Shown: positions 29,373 to 38,196, numbered from the stretch's first letter. The stretch is 64,000 nucleotides of DNA from Aequorivita sp. (GCA_030690315.1 JAUYGY010000038.1:17755-81754), one strand, 5' to 3'. The notes: a model not told the origin generated them from the sequence alone. A program made the numbers and translations.

Positions 29373-30050
29373 TTAATGGCGTTTGCGATTGCGGTTGTTG
29401 TTGCTACTGCTACTGTTGCTATTGGACTTAAAGTTTTTCTTTCCTGAAGTATTGGTATTGAAACGCTTATTGCTTTTCATTAAATTGGAAGCATCACTTA
29501 AATCTTCATCACTATTTTTAAGGTTAATTTTTCCGTCGGAAAGTTCATATAAATGTGCAAAAATCACGTCATCTTCAACGGTGTCTTTATTCCAATTAAG
29601 GAAACACTTTTTCATATGATTGGCAATGGTAAGAATTAAACCTTCTTTTTTGTCGCCTTCCTCCCAACTAATTGCAACATCTATCATTCTTTTGATGTTA
29701 TTGCCGTAAAAACGATATTTAGGAAAATTCTGTGGATATTTCAATGGATCTGGCCGCTCCATTAGTTCCTCCCGAGAAGGAATGGGAAAAGGTGAATCTA
29801 CGTCCAGTTTAAAATCTGAAATAATAAAAAGCTGGTCCCAAAGCATTGGTTGAAAATCCGGCACATCGCGCAGGTGCGGATTAAGGTTGCCCATAACTGC
29901 AATGATGCTTTTCGCAATTTTATTGCGTTCCTGCTTGTCCTCTATTGCTATGGCTTGGTCAACCATTTTTTGTATATGGCGCCCATATTCAGGAATAATC
30001 AATTTTGTGCGCTCTGTATTATATTCTATTTGTGCTACTACTTGTATCAA
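29373..30050 (-). CDS. DUF4290 protein
   Basis: 225 residues of the Bacteroidota-specific DUF4290 family (EYNTERTKLIIPEYGRHIQKMV, KYPQNFPKYRFYGNNIKRM). The C terminus is low-complexity Asn/Ser ending in basic RNRKRH. Function unknown; conserved upstream of murA in flavobacteria, with 23 bases between the genes. The frame lacks an ATG in the expected place; TTG at 30050 is the likely start. Confidence 0.88.
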   Translation of the reverse strand: MIQVVAQIEYNTERTKLIIPEYGRHIQKMVDQAIAIEDKQERNKIAKSIIAVMGNLNPHLRDVPDFQPMLWDQLFIISDFKLDVDSPFPIPSREELMERPDPLKYPQNFPKYRFYGNNIKRMIDVAISWEEGDKKEGLILTIANHMKKCFLNWNKDTVEDDVIFAHLYELSDGKINLKNSDEDLSDASNLMKSNKRFNTNTSGKKNFKSNSNSSSSNNNRNRKRH

Positions 30051-30123
30051 AATGTTGTTGTTAAGGGAAGAAATTGTTTATTGGGAAAGATTGAAAATCA
30101 TTTCGCGTGCAAAATACTAAAAA

Positions 30124-30414
30124 TTATAGTGAAATAACCCCTTCAATACTAGAAACTTCAAGATATTTTTCCACCACTGCATCTGGAGATTTCATATTTA
30201 CTTTAATTGAAATGCTTGTATAGCTACCTTTTGCGGAATCCCTAGTGTTTATTTCGGCATCACTACCGTCAAAAATTGCTCTAATTTCGGCAATTTTCTC
30301 AAGGTTGGCGGGAATTATAAATTTAAATAAATATGGAGCTGGCCATGTGGTGTCTTCTTCAAGTTGCTTTTTGAGACGCTCGTAAAATTCAATCGTGTTT
30401 TTGTCCTGATCCAT
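30124..30414 (-). CDS. DUF493 family protein (YbeD-like)
   Basis: 96 residues from the ATG at 30414 (a TTG one codon upstream is also open). The ACT-like ferredoxin fold family DUF493/YbeD is recognised by FKFIIPANLEKI and the ending YTSISIKVNMKSPDAV...Y. Regulatory role in lipoate metabolism has been suggested for E. coli YbeD; not shown here. Likely in the DUF4290-murA transcript. Confidence 0.88.
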   Translation of the reverse strand: MDQDKNTIEFYERLKKQLEEDTTWPAPYLFKFIIPANLEKIAEIRAIFDGSDAEINTRDSAKGSYTSISIKVNMKSPDAVVEKYLEVSSIEGVISL

Positions 30415-30499
30415 CAAACAATTTTAGCTGTGTGCACAACAAAGATAAGCTTTCACCACAAATATATATTCACTTACTTTGTAAAAAATTCAAACTTAT

Positions 30500-31048
30500 T
30501 TGGAAACAAAAAGAATTGTAATCACCGGCGGACCGGGTTCGGGAAAAACAGCATTGGTCAATTATTTGGAAAATGAAGGGTATCCCGTAATGCACGAAAT
30601 TTCGCGAGATGTAATTCTGGAAGCGCAAAGAGATGGAATTGAACAATTATTTTTGGAGAACCCAATACTTTTCAGTGAAAAATTGCTGGAAGGAAGGCTT
30701 AAACAATTTCACGAAAGTAAAAATTGTGCCGCACCCATACTTTTTTTCGACCGCGGTATGCCTGATGTAACGGCATATATGGATTTTGTTGATACCCACT
30801 ACCCCGAAAAATTTTCCGAAACTTGCCTTGAAAACAGATATAACGAAATTTTTGTGCTTCCGCCCTGGGAAGCCATTTACCAACAAGACAACGAACGTTA
30901 CGAATCTTTTGAGCAGGCTGAAAAAATCTCTCATTTCTTAAAAATGAGCTATGAAAATTATGGTTATAAAACTCACGAAGTTCCCGTGGGCACTATCAAA
31001 GAGCGAGTTCAATTCATAATAAAAACTATAAAGCAAATGGGTTATTGA
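30500..31048 (+). CDS. AAA_28-type P-loop ATP-binding protein
   Basis: 182 residues, kinase-like P-loop fold: Walker A GGPGSGKTALV, an FFDRGMPDVTAY segment with the DRG motif seen in nucleoside-kinase-like families, and a lid with basic residues. Starts at TTG 30500 (no ATG available, and the P loop begins 9 residues in). Small-molecule kinase activity is plausible; substrate unknown. Confidence 0.85.
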   Translation: METKRIVITGGPGSGKTALVNYLENEGYPVMHEISRDVILEAQRDGIEQLFLENPILFSEKLLEGRLKQFHESKNCAAPILFFDRGMPDVTAYMDFVDTHYPEKFSETCLENRYNEIFVLPPWEAIYQQDNERYESFEQAEKISHFLKMSYENYGYKTHEVPVGTIKERVQFIIKTIKQMGY

Positions 31049-31120
31049 ATTGTTTAAAGTGAAACTCATTAACTTTAATATTAAAACCTGGGTACCTAAT
31101 AATTAAGCAGTGTTATTAAT

Positions 31121-33019
31121 TTGAAAAATGTCCGCGACATCCTAACCAACTATTGGGGCTACACTTCCTTCAAACCGATGCAGGAAGAGATAATTGCCTC
31201 TGTTTTGGACGGAAAGGATACTGTTGCGCTTTTACCCACGGGTGGCGGAAAATCATTATGTTTTCAAGTTCCGGCTATGGCCATGGAAGGCATTTGCATT
31301 GTTATTTCGCCTTTGGTGGCATTAATGGGCGACCAAATAAACACCTTAAAGGAGCGTGGCATAAAAGCGCTGAAACTCACTGGCGGCATCACTTTTGACG
31401 AACTTAATACACTGTTGGACAACGCGCTCTACGGAAATTACAAATTCCTGTACCTCTCGCCGGAAAGACTGCAACAGGAAATTGTTCAAAATTACATTAA
31501 GCAAATGAACGTCAACTTGATTGCGGTTGACGAAGCGCACTGTATTTCGCAATGGGGAAATGATTTTAGGCCGGCTTATAAAAACATTACACTGCTTCGC
31601 GAAATCCATCCACTCGTTCCAATTATCGCCCTCACGGCAACTGCAACCATGGAAGTTTTGGAAGATACTATTTCAGAATTAAAAATGGAGCTTCCCGCGG
31701 TTTTCAAAAATTCATTTGTGCGGGAAAACCTTTCCTATCAAGTTTTTAAAGAAGATGATAAACTCTACAGGGCCGAACAAGTACTTAAAAATAATTCCGG
31801 TTCCGCCATCATTTATGTTCGAAACAGGAAAAGCACAATTGAAATAGCTGAACAATTAAATAGTCTGGACATTTCCGCAACATATTATCACGGCGGAATT
31901 TCAGCAAAAGAAAAAGCGCAAAAACTAACCTCTTGGCGCAACGGAAGTGTATCCACAATGGTTGCCACAAATGCTTTCGGGATGGGAATTGATCATCCCA
32001 ATGTTCGTTTCGTTATTCATCTTCAAATTCCCGAAAGCATAGAAAGTTATTTTCAGGAGGCAGGCCGTGCTGGGCGCGATGGCGAATATGCATCTGCAAT
32101 ACTGCTTTATAATGAGTCCGACAAAATTTATGTGAAGCAACAATTCGTGGAATCGCTGCCAACCACTTCCGATTTAAAAAAAATATACCGAACGCTGAAC
32201 AATTATTTTCAAATTTCCTATGGCGAAGGGGAATTTACAAAGCACAATTTCAATTTTGCAGAATTTAGCAAAATCTACAGCCTAAACTTTTTGCTAGCTT
32301 ACAATGCGCTTAATAGCTTGGACCGTTTGGGTATTATTCAGCTTTCGCAGGAGTTTGGACGGAAATCTATTGTTCAGTTTTTAATTTCATCGGAAGAAGT
32401 GTTGAATTATTTTGAAAAGGACCTAACTGCTTCCGTCATCGGAAAAACAATCCTCCGGATTTACGGTGGAATTTTTGAAATGCCCACTGCGATAAATCTC
32501 GATTTAATTACTTCAAAAACTGGGCAATCCATAGAAACCGTAATTTCAGTGCTGAAAAAACTGGAACGCGACCAAGTGGTAGAAATGACGCTTCAAATTA
32601 CCGACGCCACGCTTACATTCCTCGTGCCGCGGGAAGACGATAAAACCATAAACGTGATTTCGCGCGAAGTGGAAGCCTTAAACAGAAAAAAAACAGCGCA
32701 GGTAAATTCCGTACTTCATTATATAGATAACAATAAAACGTGCCGAAGCGTTCAACTGGTTTCCTATTTTGGCGAAACAACTGCAAGCAAGTGTGGAATT
32801 TGTTCCAACTGCAACACGCAGATTTCCCGTTTATCAAACAAAGAAATGCAGCTTCTGGCAAAGCAAATTCTTGCGCTACTTGAAGGCGGAGATTTAAGTT
32901 CGCGTGAAATTTCAGAAAAACTTACATTTACCGAGACCAATGTTTTAAAAGTAATCAAGCTGTTGCTGGATGCCGAAAAGATAAAAATCAATCCGAAAAA
33001 TCAATATTATTTAAAGTAA
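31121..33019 (+). CDS. recQ: RecQ-family ATP-dependent DNA helicase
   Basis: 632 residues, 3'-5' DNA helicase. Walker A LLPTGGGKSLCFQVPA, box II VDEAHCISQWGNDFRP, motif VI QEAGRAGRDGE, then the zinc-binding domain with CGICSNC. A winged-helix part follows; no HRDC domain is evident, so this is the shorter RecQ common in Bacteroidota. TTG start at 31121. The gene ends 4 bases before fmt. Confidence 0.95.
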   Translation: MKNVRDILTNYWGYTSFKPMQEEIIASVLDGKDTVALLPTGGGKSLCFQVPAMAMEGICIVISPLVALMGDQINTLKERGIKALKLTGGITFDELNTLLDNALYGNYKFLYLSPERLQQEIVQNYIKQMNVNLIAVDEAHCISQWGNDFRPAYKNITLLREIHPLVPIIALTATATMEVLEDTISELKMELPAVFKNSFVRENLSYQVFKEDDKLYRAEQVLKNNSGSAIIYVRNRKSTIEIAEQLNSLDISATYYHGGISAKEKAQKLTSWRNGSVSTMVATNAFGMGIDHPNVRFVIHLQIPESIESYFQEAGRAGRDGEYASAILLYNESDKIYVKQQFVESLPTTSDLKKIYRTLNNYFQISYGEGEFTKHNFNFAEFSKIYSLNFLLAYNALNSLDRLGIIQLSQEFGRKSIVQFLISSEEVLNYFEKDLTASVIGKTILRIYGGIFEMPTAINLDLITSKTGQSIETVISVLKKLERDQVVEMTLQITDATLTFLVPREDDKTINVISREVEALNRKKTAQVNSVLHYIDNNKTCRSVQLVSYFGETTASKCGICSNCNTQISRLSNKEMQLLAKQILALLEGGDLSSREISEKLTFTETNVLKVIKLLLDAEKIKINPKNQYYLK

Positions 33020-33023
33020 AAAA

Positions 33024-33974
33024 ATGCCGAACGATTTGAGAATAGTGTTTATGGGAACCCCAGATTTCGCCGTTGGAGTTTTAAAGGAAATGGTTGGAGC
33101 GGGCAAAAATATTGTTGGCGTAATCACGGCACCCGACAAACCTGCTGGCCGTGGCCGGAAATTGATGGCTTCAGCAGTAAAGGAATATGCCGTCTCGCAG
33201 CACTTAACCGTACTTCAACCAACAAATTTAAAAGAGGAATTTTTTCTAAAAGAATTAAAAGAATTAAAAGCAAACATTCAAGTTGTTGTTGCTTTCCGAA
33301 TGCTGCCAAAAGCCGTTTGGCAGATGCCGGAATTGGGAACTTTCAATCTTCACGCTTCTCTTTTGCCATTATATAGAGGTGCGGCGCCCATAAATTGGGC
33401 AATAATAAACAATGAAGAAAAAACAGGCGTCACCACTTTTTTTATAGATGAAAAGATTGATACGGGATCCATCATCGCAAATAAAGAGGTTGCTATTGAA
33501 AGCAATGAAACTGCAGAAACACTTCACGATAAGTTGATGGAAAAGGGAGGTGAACTTGTTTTAGAAACACTCAAATTAATAGAAAAAGGGAATTTAAATC
33601 CCAAACCGCAACCCGAAAGTGGAAATTTAAATGAGGCACCAAAACTTACCCCCGAAAACACCCGGATAGATTGGACAAAGCCAGGAAAAGAAATAGACGC
33701 TTTTATTCGTGGCCTTTCCCCTTATCCTGTGGCTTGGTCTGTACTTTATAATAATACGGAAGAATTGAAAGTTAAAATTTTTGCTGCCGCTTTTGAAAAA
33801 GACAGCCACAATTTTAAGCCTGGAAGTATTTTTTCTTCAAAAAAGGAACTGAAAGTTTCATGTGCCGATGGTTACATTTTTATTAAGGAAATACAACTTC
33901 CGGGAAAACGAAAAATGGAGAGTTCTGCCCTTTTAAATGGTTATTTATTTGATGAAGATTCTAAACTATCGTAA
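33024..33974 (+). CDS. fmt: Methionyl-tRNA formyltransferase
   Basis: Formylates initiator Met-tRNA with 10-formyl-THF. 316 residues; catalytic signature NLHASLLPLYRGAAPINWAI (Asn, His) and an Asp in DEKIDTGSI; C-terminal OB-like tRNA-binding domain (about 205-316). N terminus RIVFMGTPDFA is diagnostic. Co-transcribed with recQ. Confidence 0.97.
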   Translation: MPNDLRIVFMGTPDFAVGVLKEMVGAGKNIVGVITAPDKPAGRGRKLMASAVKEYAVSQHLTVLQPTNLKEEFFLKELKELKANIQVVVAFRMLPKAVWQMPELGTFNLHASLLPLYRGAAPINWAIINNEEKTGVTTFFIDEKIDTGSIIANKEVAIESNETAETLHDKLMEKGGELVLETLKLIEKGNLNPKPQPESGNLNEAPKLTPENTRIDWTKPGKEIDAFIRGLSPYPVAWSVLYNNTEELKVKIFAAAFEKDSHNFKPGSIFSSKKELKVSCADGYIFIKEIQLPGKRKMESSALLNGYLFDEDSKLS

Positions 33975-34079
33975 ACCCTTGCCAGCATTGATTTGGTTAA
34001 ATTCGCGTAAAAACGGACTAGGTTTATCAACAAACTGCCTAAGTTATCAACAAAAAAACCGATTTACTGCGTGGTTACT

Positions 34080-34108
34080 TGCCTGAACGGATATTCCTGC
34101 TAAATTTG
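34080..34108 (+). promoter_or_regulatory. HU gene promoter
   Basis: TTG (34080-34082), 18 bases, TAAATTTG (34101-34108), matching the Bacteroidota promoter pattern, about 48 bases before the HU ATG. Upstream, TTATCAACA occurs twice (34025-34033, 34045-34053), one mismatch from the DnaA-box consensus and 20 bases apart. Confidence 0.78.
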
Positions 34109-34155
34109 TAAAGCAATTAATCGAAGTTTAACCAACAATTTAAATTAAAAGAATT

Positions 34156-34428
34156 ATGAACAAATCAGATTTAATCGATGCAATGGCAGCGGATGCCGGA
34201 ATTACTAAAGCTGCTGCTAAGAAATCTTTAGAGTCTTTCTTAGGCAACGTTGAAAAATCCCTTAAAAAAGGAGACAGAGTATCACTTGTAGGATTCGGAT
34301 CTTGGTCAGTATCAAAAAGAGCTGCTAGAGAAGGTAGAAACCCACAAACTGGTAAAACAATTAAAATTGCTGCTAAGAAAGTAGTAAAATTCAAAGCTGG
34401 TTCAGATTTACAAAACAGCGTAAACTAA
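34156..34428 (+). CDS. HU family DNA-binding protein
   Basis: 90 residues: MNKSDLIDAMAADAGITKAAAK and the DNA-binding arm GFGSWSVSKRAAREGRNPQTG, with Pro at the arm tip. Nucleoid architectural protein that bends DNA. Own promoter (34080-34108). A weak hairpin with a T tract at about 34457-34497 could be its terminator. Confidence 0.95.
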   Translation: MNKSDLIDAMAADAGITKAAAKKSLESFLGNVEKSLKKGDRVSLVGFGSWSVSKRAAREGRNPQTGKTIKIAAKKVVKFKAGSDLQNSVN

Positions 34429-34627
34429 TTGTAAATAATATTTTACAAACTTAAAAGTCCTTCTTTTCATTTATTTGGAAATAAGGATTTTTTCGTTCAA
34501 TTAACTTGCTGATTATTAAATTATCTCGTCCGATCGATATTGAAAATCATTAATTTCAATATCAAATGAGTTAAATTTTGGTAATTTTAAATTTAATACT
34601 TAGATTTATTTGACCAAAATAACTATT

Positions 34628-35188
34628 ATGACCATTTTAAAACCTGCTAAGGGACTTTTATTGGTTGCGGAACCATCCATTATTGGTGATGTTTCCTTTA
34701 ACCGTTCAGTCGTTCTTTTGGCAGAGTATAACGAAAGTGGATCAATCGGGTTTATTCTAAACAAACCCCTGGAATATAAACTTCGAGACTTTGTACCCGA
34801 AGTAAATTCAAAACTTCCCGTTTATAATGGTGGCCCAGTAGAGCAGGACAATCTGTATTTTATTCACTGTATTCCAGAAATTATCCCAGACAGTATTGAA
34901 ATTTCCAATGGAATTTATTGGGGCGGTGATTTTAGGGCAATAATAGATTTACTGAAAGAAGACAAACTGAAAAAGGATCAAATTCGCTTTTTTCTTGGTT
35001 ATTCAGGTTGGGATAGTGACCAATTAGAGCATGAACTGGAAGTGAACAGCTGGGTAGTGGTGCCCAATAATTACAACAACACAATTATTGGCAAAACCAA
35101 CATCAATTTTTGGAAAGAAAAAATGATTGAATTTGGCGGGCGTTATATTTTATGGTCCAATGCCCCTGAAAATCCTAATTTCAATTAG
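34628..35188 (+). CDS. YqgE/AlgH family protein
   Basis: 186 residues from ATG 34628 (PAKGLLLVAEPSI follows, the family start); a TTG at 34610 is a weaker alternative. Conserved GFILNKPL, YNGGPV and FLGYSGWDSDQLE. Cytosolic protein of unknown molecular function, called AlgH for a transcriptional effect in Pseudomonas. It overlaps the convergent PabC-like gene by 4 bases. Confidence 0.93.
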   Translation: MTILKPAKGLLLVAEPSIIGDVSFNRSVVLLAEYNESGSIGFILNKPLEYKLRDFVPEVNSKLPVYNGGPVEQDNLYFIHCIPEIIPDSIEISNGIYWGGDFRAIIDLLKEDKLKKDQIRFFLGYSGWDSDQLEHELEVNSWVVVPNNYNNTIIGKTNINFWKEKMIEFGGRYILWSNAPENPNFN

Positions 35189-36030
35189 CCCATCCGCGCT
35201 TTAAGATTCAGTTTTGGCAACAATAGTTTAGCCACTCTATCATCAAATTCCTTTTTGCGATACTTTGTTATCGGAACAATTCCCTGAATAACATTTGTGC
35301 TAAAAATCTCGTCGGCTTTTTGAAGTTCGAAGGGCGAAATTGATGCTTCTTCCAAAGTGAAATCTGGCATCATTTTTAAAATTGAAATAAGCTGTTTCCT
35401 CAATATACCATTTAAACAGCCATCGGAAAGCGGTGGCGTTTTTATAATATTACCCAAAATCAAAAAAATATTACCATTCAACGCTTCCACAACTTGCTTG
35501 TTTTCATTGAGCAGCAAACAATTTTGATATTCATTTTCCTTTGCGAAAATACTTCCCAAAATATTGATGAGCCTATTGTTGCTTTTTAATGTTGAAAGGA
35601 GGCCTGAAGCAATGTAATGGTCTTTAAAAAGTTCAACCTCACAAGGAGTTTCGCTTAAAATATAAAATGGCACATCTAGTTTTTCACAGGAAATTGCATA
35701 TTCAATTTCATTGGTCATCGGCGTATATTTACCACCGCTTTTTCGCCAAACGATAAATTTCACTCGTAACGGGGCATCTTTTATTCCCGGTGAATCAATT
35801 GTTCTTAAAATTTCGTTCTCAAGAAATTCCATTGTAAAATTCATAGGAATTTCCATCCGAAGAATTCGCATAGAGGCCATCAAACGAAAATAGTGATCCT
35901 CCCAAAAGTATATTTTTCCCCCGGAAAACCGCAGTGTTTCAAACACGGCATCACCATAATTGAACCCTCTATTGTCAATAGCGATGAAGGTTTTTTGGTT
36001 GTCCAGCAATATCCCGTTAAAATTTACCAT
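35185..36030 (-). CDS. Class IV aminotransferase, PabC-like
   Basis: 281 residues, fold type IV PLP enzyme: NRGFNYGDAVFETLR at the N terminus, the likely PLP Lys in STLKSNNRL, and the phosphate loop TPPLSDGCLNGILR. Aminodeoxychorismate lyase (folate synthesis) is the best guess; branched-chain or D-amino-acid aminotransferase is less likely at this length. A hairpin with a 7-T tract ends one base before its ATG. Confidence 0.88.
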   Translation of the reverse strand: MVNFNGILLDNQKTFIAIDNRGFNYGDAVFETLRFSGGKIYFWEDHYFRLMASMRILRMEIPMNFTMEFLENEILRTIDSPGIKDAPLRVKFIVWRKSGGKYTPMTNEIEYAISCEKLDVPFYILSETPCEVELFKDHYIASGLLSTLKSNNRLINILGSIFAKENEYQNCLLLNENKQVVEALNGNIFLILGNIIKTPPLSDGCLNGILRKQLISILKMMPDFTLEEASISPFELQKADEIFSTNVIQGIVPITKYRKKEFDDRVAKLLLPKLNLKARMG

Positions 36031-36057
36031 AAAAAAACCGTCCTTTCTTTAGGACGG
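36031..36057 (-). terminator. Hairpin and T tract abutting the PabC-like start
   Basis: On the minus strand CCGTCCT-aaagaa-AGGACGG followed by seven T, then ATG. It would end the START-like gene transcript, yet it leaves no room for a ribosome site in front of the PabC-like gene, so it may also act as an attenuator. Confidence 0.8.
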
Positions 36058-36085
36058 GCCAAAGTTACTATATTTTAAAAGGTTT

Positions 36086-36472
36086 TTAGACGGAACCCAA
36101 AATTTGCTTTAAGTTTGAAATCATGTTTTCCCAAAGCATTTTTCCTTCTTCCATCTCATCTTCTTCGGCGAAATCTGTTACCATTAAAGACACGTCTTTG
36201 GTAATTTCATCTACTTGAATTCGCAGTTCAAAATAGAATTCTTCTCCTTCGTCCTCAACCCATCTAAATTTGATGCGTTCAGGGCTTTTCTTGCTCAGTA
36301 ATTTGGCTTGCTCTTCGCTTTGGGACCAAATAAAAGTATAGTATTCACCACGGGAATTTACATTGTCTGCATACCATTCCGAAAGGCCGGAAGGCGTTGA
36401 AATATATTGATATAACAATGATGGGGAAACCTGGATTGGAAATTCCAATTCATATTTTATTTTGTCTTCCAT
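36086..36472 (-). CDS. START-like (SRPBCC) domain protein
   Basis: 128 residues of the helix-grip SRPBCC fold: FPIQVSPSLLYQYISTPSGLSEWYADNV and a C-terminal long helix. Small hydrophobic-ligand-binding domain of the AHSA1/START-like group that is conserved beside the PabC-like gene in flavobacteria. Ligand unknown. Confidence 0.88.
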   Translation of the reverse strand: MEDKIKYELEFPIQVSPSLLYQYISTPSGLSEWYADNVNSRGEYYTFIWSQSEEQAKLLSKKSPERIKFRWVEDEGEEFYFELRIQVDEITKDVSLMVTDFAEEDEMEEGKMLWENMISNLKQILGSV

Positions 36473-36598
36473 AGCTTTCTATTTGATGATGCCCAATATA
36501 TATATATTAATTTTAACCTCAAATGAAAGTTTGAAAATTTTTCATTAAATAGCGTTCTCAGAAAGAAAAAATAAAATCAACAAAAAGAGAAACTAATG
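36473..36598. other. Gene-free AT-rich intergenic stretch
   Basis: Part of a gene-free stretch of 319 bases (36473-36791). This part is AT-rich with an ATATATAT run and shows no open frame or hairpin of note. The remainder holds the tRNA-Met promoter, a broken tRNA-Met copy and a short linker. Confidence 0.6.
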
Positions 36599-36629
36599 TT
36601 TGCGGCACATAATTTTGTTTCTATCTTTG
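36599..36629 (+). promoter_or_regulatory. tRNA-Met promoter
   Basis: TTTG (36599-36602), 19 bases, TATCTTTG (36622-36629): a perfect Bacteroidota promoter, about 47 bases upstream of the broken tRNA-Met copy. It must also drive the intact copy at 36792, for which I see no separate promoter. Confidence 0.85.
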
Positions 36630-36675
36630 CACCCGCCTATGCAAAATGCTTCTGCGGGCGCATGCTTAAAAATAC

Positions 36676-36716
36676 GGCGAGGTAGCTCAGTTGGTTAGAG
36701 CGTCGGATTCATAACC
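36676..36716 (+). pseudogene. Broken tRNA-Met, 5' part only
   Basis: The first 41 bases of tRNA-Met, identical to the copy at 36792 from the acceptor stem through the CAT anticodon loop. It then breaks off at ATTCATAACC, exactly in the attachment core, into unrelated sequence starting with the palindrome CCGCCTGAGGCGG. It cannot fold as a tRNA. It is either the original host 5' half displaced by integration or the scar of an earlier recombination. Confidence 0.8.
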
Positions 36717-36791
36717 GCCTGAGGCGGACACGGGATTTGTCATAAATTGAGTAAATTATAAAAAAATATTTCCACTTTAGTTGGAATATAT

Positions 36792-36865
36792 GGCGAGGTA
36801 GCTCAGTTGGTTAGAGCGTCGGATTCATAACCCGGAGGCCGCGGGATCGTGCCCCCCTCTCGCTA
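36792..36865 (+). tRNA. tRNA-Met(CAT), reconstituted at attL
   Basis: 74 bases with cloverleaf: acceptor GGCGAGG/TCTCGCT, D arm GCTC/GAGC, anticodon loop TTCATAA (CAT). The T stem is GCGGG/CCCCC, giving one C-C mismatch at its second pair; the copy of the 3' part at attR has GGGGG/CCCCC and pairs fully. The T loop ATCGTGC is unusual but shared by both copies. CCA is not encoded. The 3' part comes from the element. Confidence 0.88.
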
Positions 36866-36866
36866 C
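36823..36866 (+). repeat. attL core of the integrated element
   Basis: 44-bp direct repeat of 63706-63749, 42 of 44 identical, running from the anticodon loop (ATTCATAACCCGGAGG) to the 3' end of tRNA-Met. Anticodon-loop to 3'-end cores are standard for tyrosine integrases. Confidence 0.93.
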
Positions 36867-36873
36867 AAGTACA

Positions 36874-36906
36874 AAAAGCTGTTTAACAATACTTTAAACA
36901 GCTTTT
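36874..36906 (+). terminator. 13-bp perfect hairpin between tRNA-Met and integrase
   Basis: AAAAGCTGTTTAA, 7-base loop, TTAAACAGCTTTT. Ends the tRNA transcript and lies 3 bases before the GTG proposed for the integrase, so it could also hide the integrase start in read-through RNA. Confidence 0.8.
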
Positions 36907-36909
36907 ACC

Positions 36910-38196
36910 GTGCCGAAAAAGAATGAAATAATTGTTAGCCTACCCAATACCCTACCCAAAATATTTATAATTCAAACCGAAGCCGTGAATTATAGCCAAC
37001 CTAAACTACATATACCAAAAATCAACGGAAAGCCAACGGTGGAAGGCATTTGGTATGTTTGGTTCAATTTCCGAAATTCCAAAAACGACAAATGGACCAA
37101 GATTAAAAAAACGCACCGGATCAATAAAACCTACAAAACGGTTGCGCAACGGCGGGAGTTTGGTAAAAGCCTGGTGCGAACGTACACCCAATTGCTGGAC
37201 GAAGGTTACAATCCGCTCAATAATATAAGTATCGGCGGTTTCCATTTGCAGCAAAAAGAAATGTTGTGCAAAGATGCTTTGCTAATGGCGTTCGACCAAA
37301 AAAAGAATGAATTGGCTTTAAAAACTATTGGCGACTGGAAAAGCCGTTTAAATACTTTCTTGAAATATGCCGAAGCTGCGGGATTTGCCGGGAGGAATAT
37401 TTCCGAAATAAACAGTTTTCATATTGCTTCCTTCCTTAATTATATTGCCGATAGCGGCCAGGGGCCAAAGTCAATAAACAATTTTCGCGGATGCTTGAGC
37501 GCACTTTGGGGAAAGTTGGCTAATGATATGGTGGTACAGCACAACCCCGTTACCGTACTGAAAAAGCGGAAGGAAAACCCGCAGAAAAATAAACCTTTCA
37601 CGCCGGAAGAAATTTCAAAAATAAAGGAATATTTGTTGGAAAATGATGCGGGATTGCTTACTTTTATACGGTTCGTGGCCTTTGCTTTTTTAAGGCCCGT
37701 TGAAGTTGTGCGCCTAACTGTGGGCGATGTAGATTTAAAAAACAACCGCCTTTCCGTAAAAACCAAAACCGAAGCACGTGCAACGGTTCGCGTTGTGCCG
37801 CAACTGGCAGAAGAATTGCAAAATATGCAGCTTCACAATTATAAGAAAACCGATTTTCTTTTAACTCCCGCTGGCATTCCTGGCAATTGGGCGAACCAAA
37901 GGACCGGGGAACCAACGGCAGAAAATACCCGGACAAAAGAATTTTCCGATCGCTTTACTAAAGTGAAAGATAATTTTGGCTTTGGTGCTGAATATGGTAT
38001 TTATTCCGTCCGCCATAGTTTTGCGGTCGATCTTTACAATGCCTTTATAAATGATGGAGCCACAACGGTAGAGGCCGAAATGAAAATGCTGCCAATTACC
38101 CGGCACAAAAGTTTATCCGGGCTTCGCAATTACTTACGTGATGTGGGCGCGCTTATGCCAAAGGATTACGGAAAGAACTTCACTTTAGACTTTTAG
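36910..38196 (+). CDS. Tyrosine integrase of the element
   Basis: 428 residues: N-terminal arm-binding part, SAM-like core-binding domain (about 110-210) and catalytic domain (about 225-428). Catalytic residues visible are Arg in FLRPVEVVRL, YSVRHSF (Arg; the usual first His is Tyr), His in ITRHKS and the nucleophile Tyr in RNYLRD. It sits next to attL and would excise and integrate the element. GTG at 36910 gives MPKKNEII; GTG at 36985 is an alternative that would leave the arm site at 36943-36967 non-coding. Confidence 0.95.
   Translation: MPKKNEIIVSLPNTLPKIFIIQTEAVNYSQPKLHIPKINGKPTVEGIWYVWFNFRNSKNDKWTKIKKTHRINKTYKTVAQRREFGKSLVRTYTQLLDEGYNPLNNISIGGFHLQQKEMLCKDALLMAFDQKKNELALKTIGDWKSRLNTFLKYAEAAGFAGRNISEINSFHIASFLNYIADSGQGPKSINNFRGCLSALWGKLANDMVVQHNPVTVLKKRKENPQKNKPFTPEEISKIKEYLLENDAGLLTFIRFVAFAFLRPVEVVRLTVGDVDLKNNRLSVKTKTEARATVRVVPQLAEELQNMQLHNYKKTDFLLTPAGIPGNWANQRTGEPTAENTRTKEFSDRFTKVKDNFGFGAEYGIYSVRHSFAVDLYNAFINDGATTVEAEMKMLPITRHKSLSGLRNYLRDVGALMPKDYGKNFTLDF
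36943..36967 (+). repeat. Integrase arm-type site, left
   Basis: CCCAATACCCTACCC followed by AAAATATTTA, 24/25 identical to 63607-63631 in the same orientation. It lies 77 bases inside the attL core, the right copy 75 bases inside attR. Symmetric short repeats inside both cores are expected for arm sites of a tyrosine integrase. Confidence 0.75.

Noticed and set aside
29383..29619. Plus-strand frame starting with a poly-Leu run
   Set aside because: Antisense of the Asn/Ser-rich tail of the DUF4290 gene; no homology-like features.
34025..34053. Chromosomal origin of replication
   Set aside because: Only two box-like sites, no dnaA gene and no clear unwinding element nearby.
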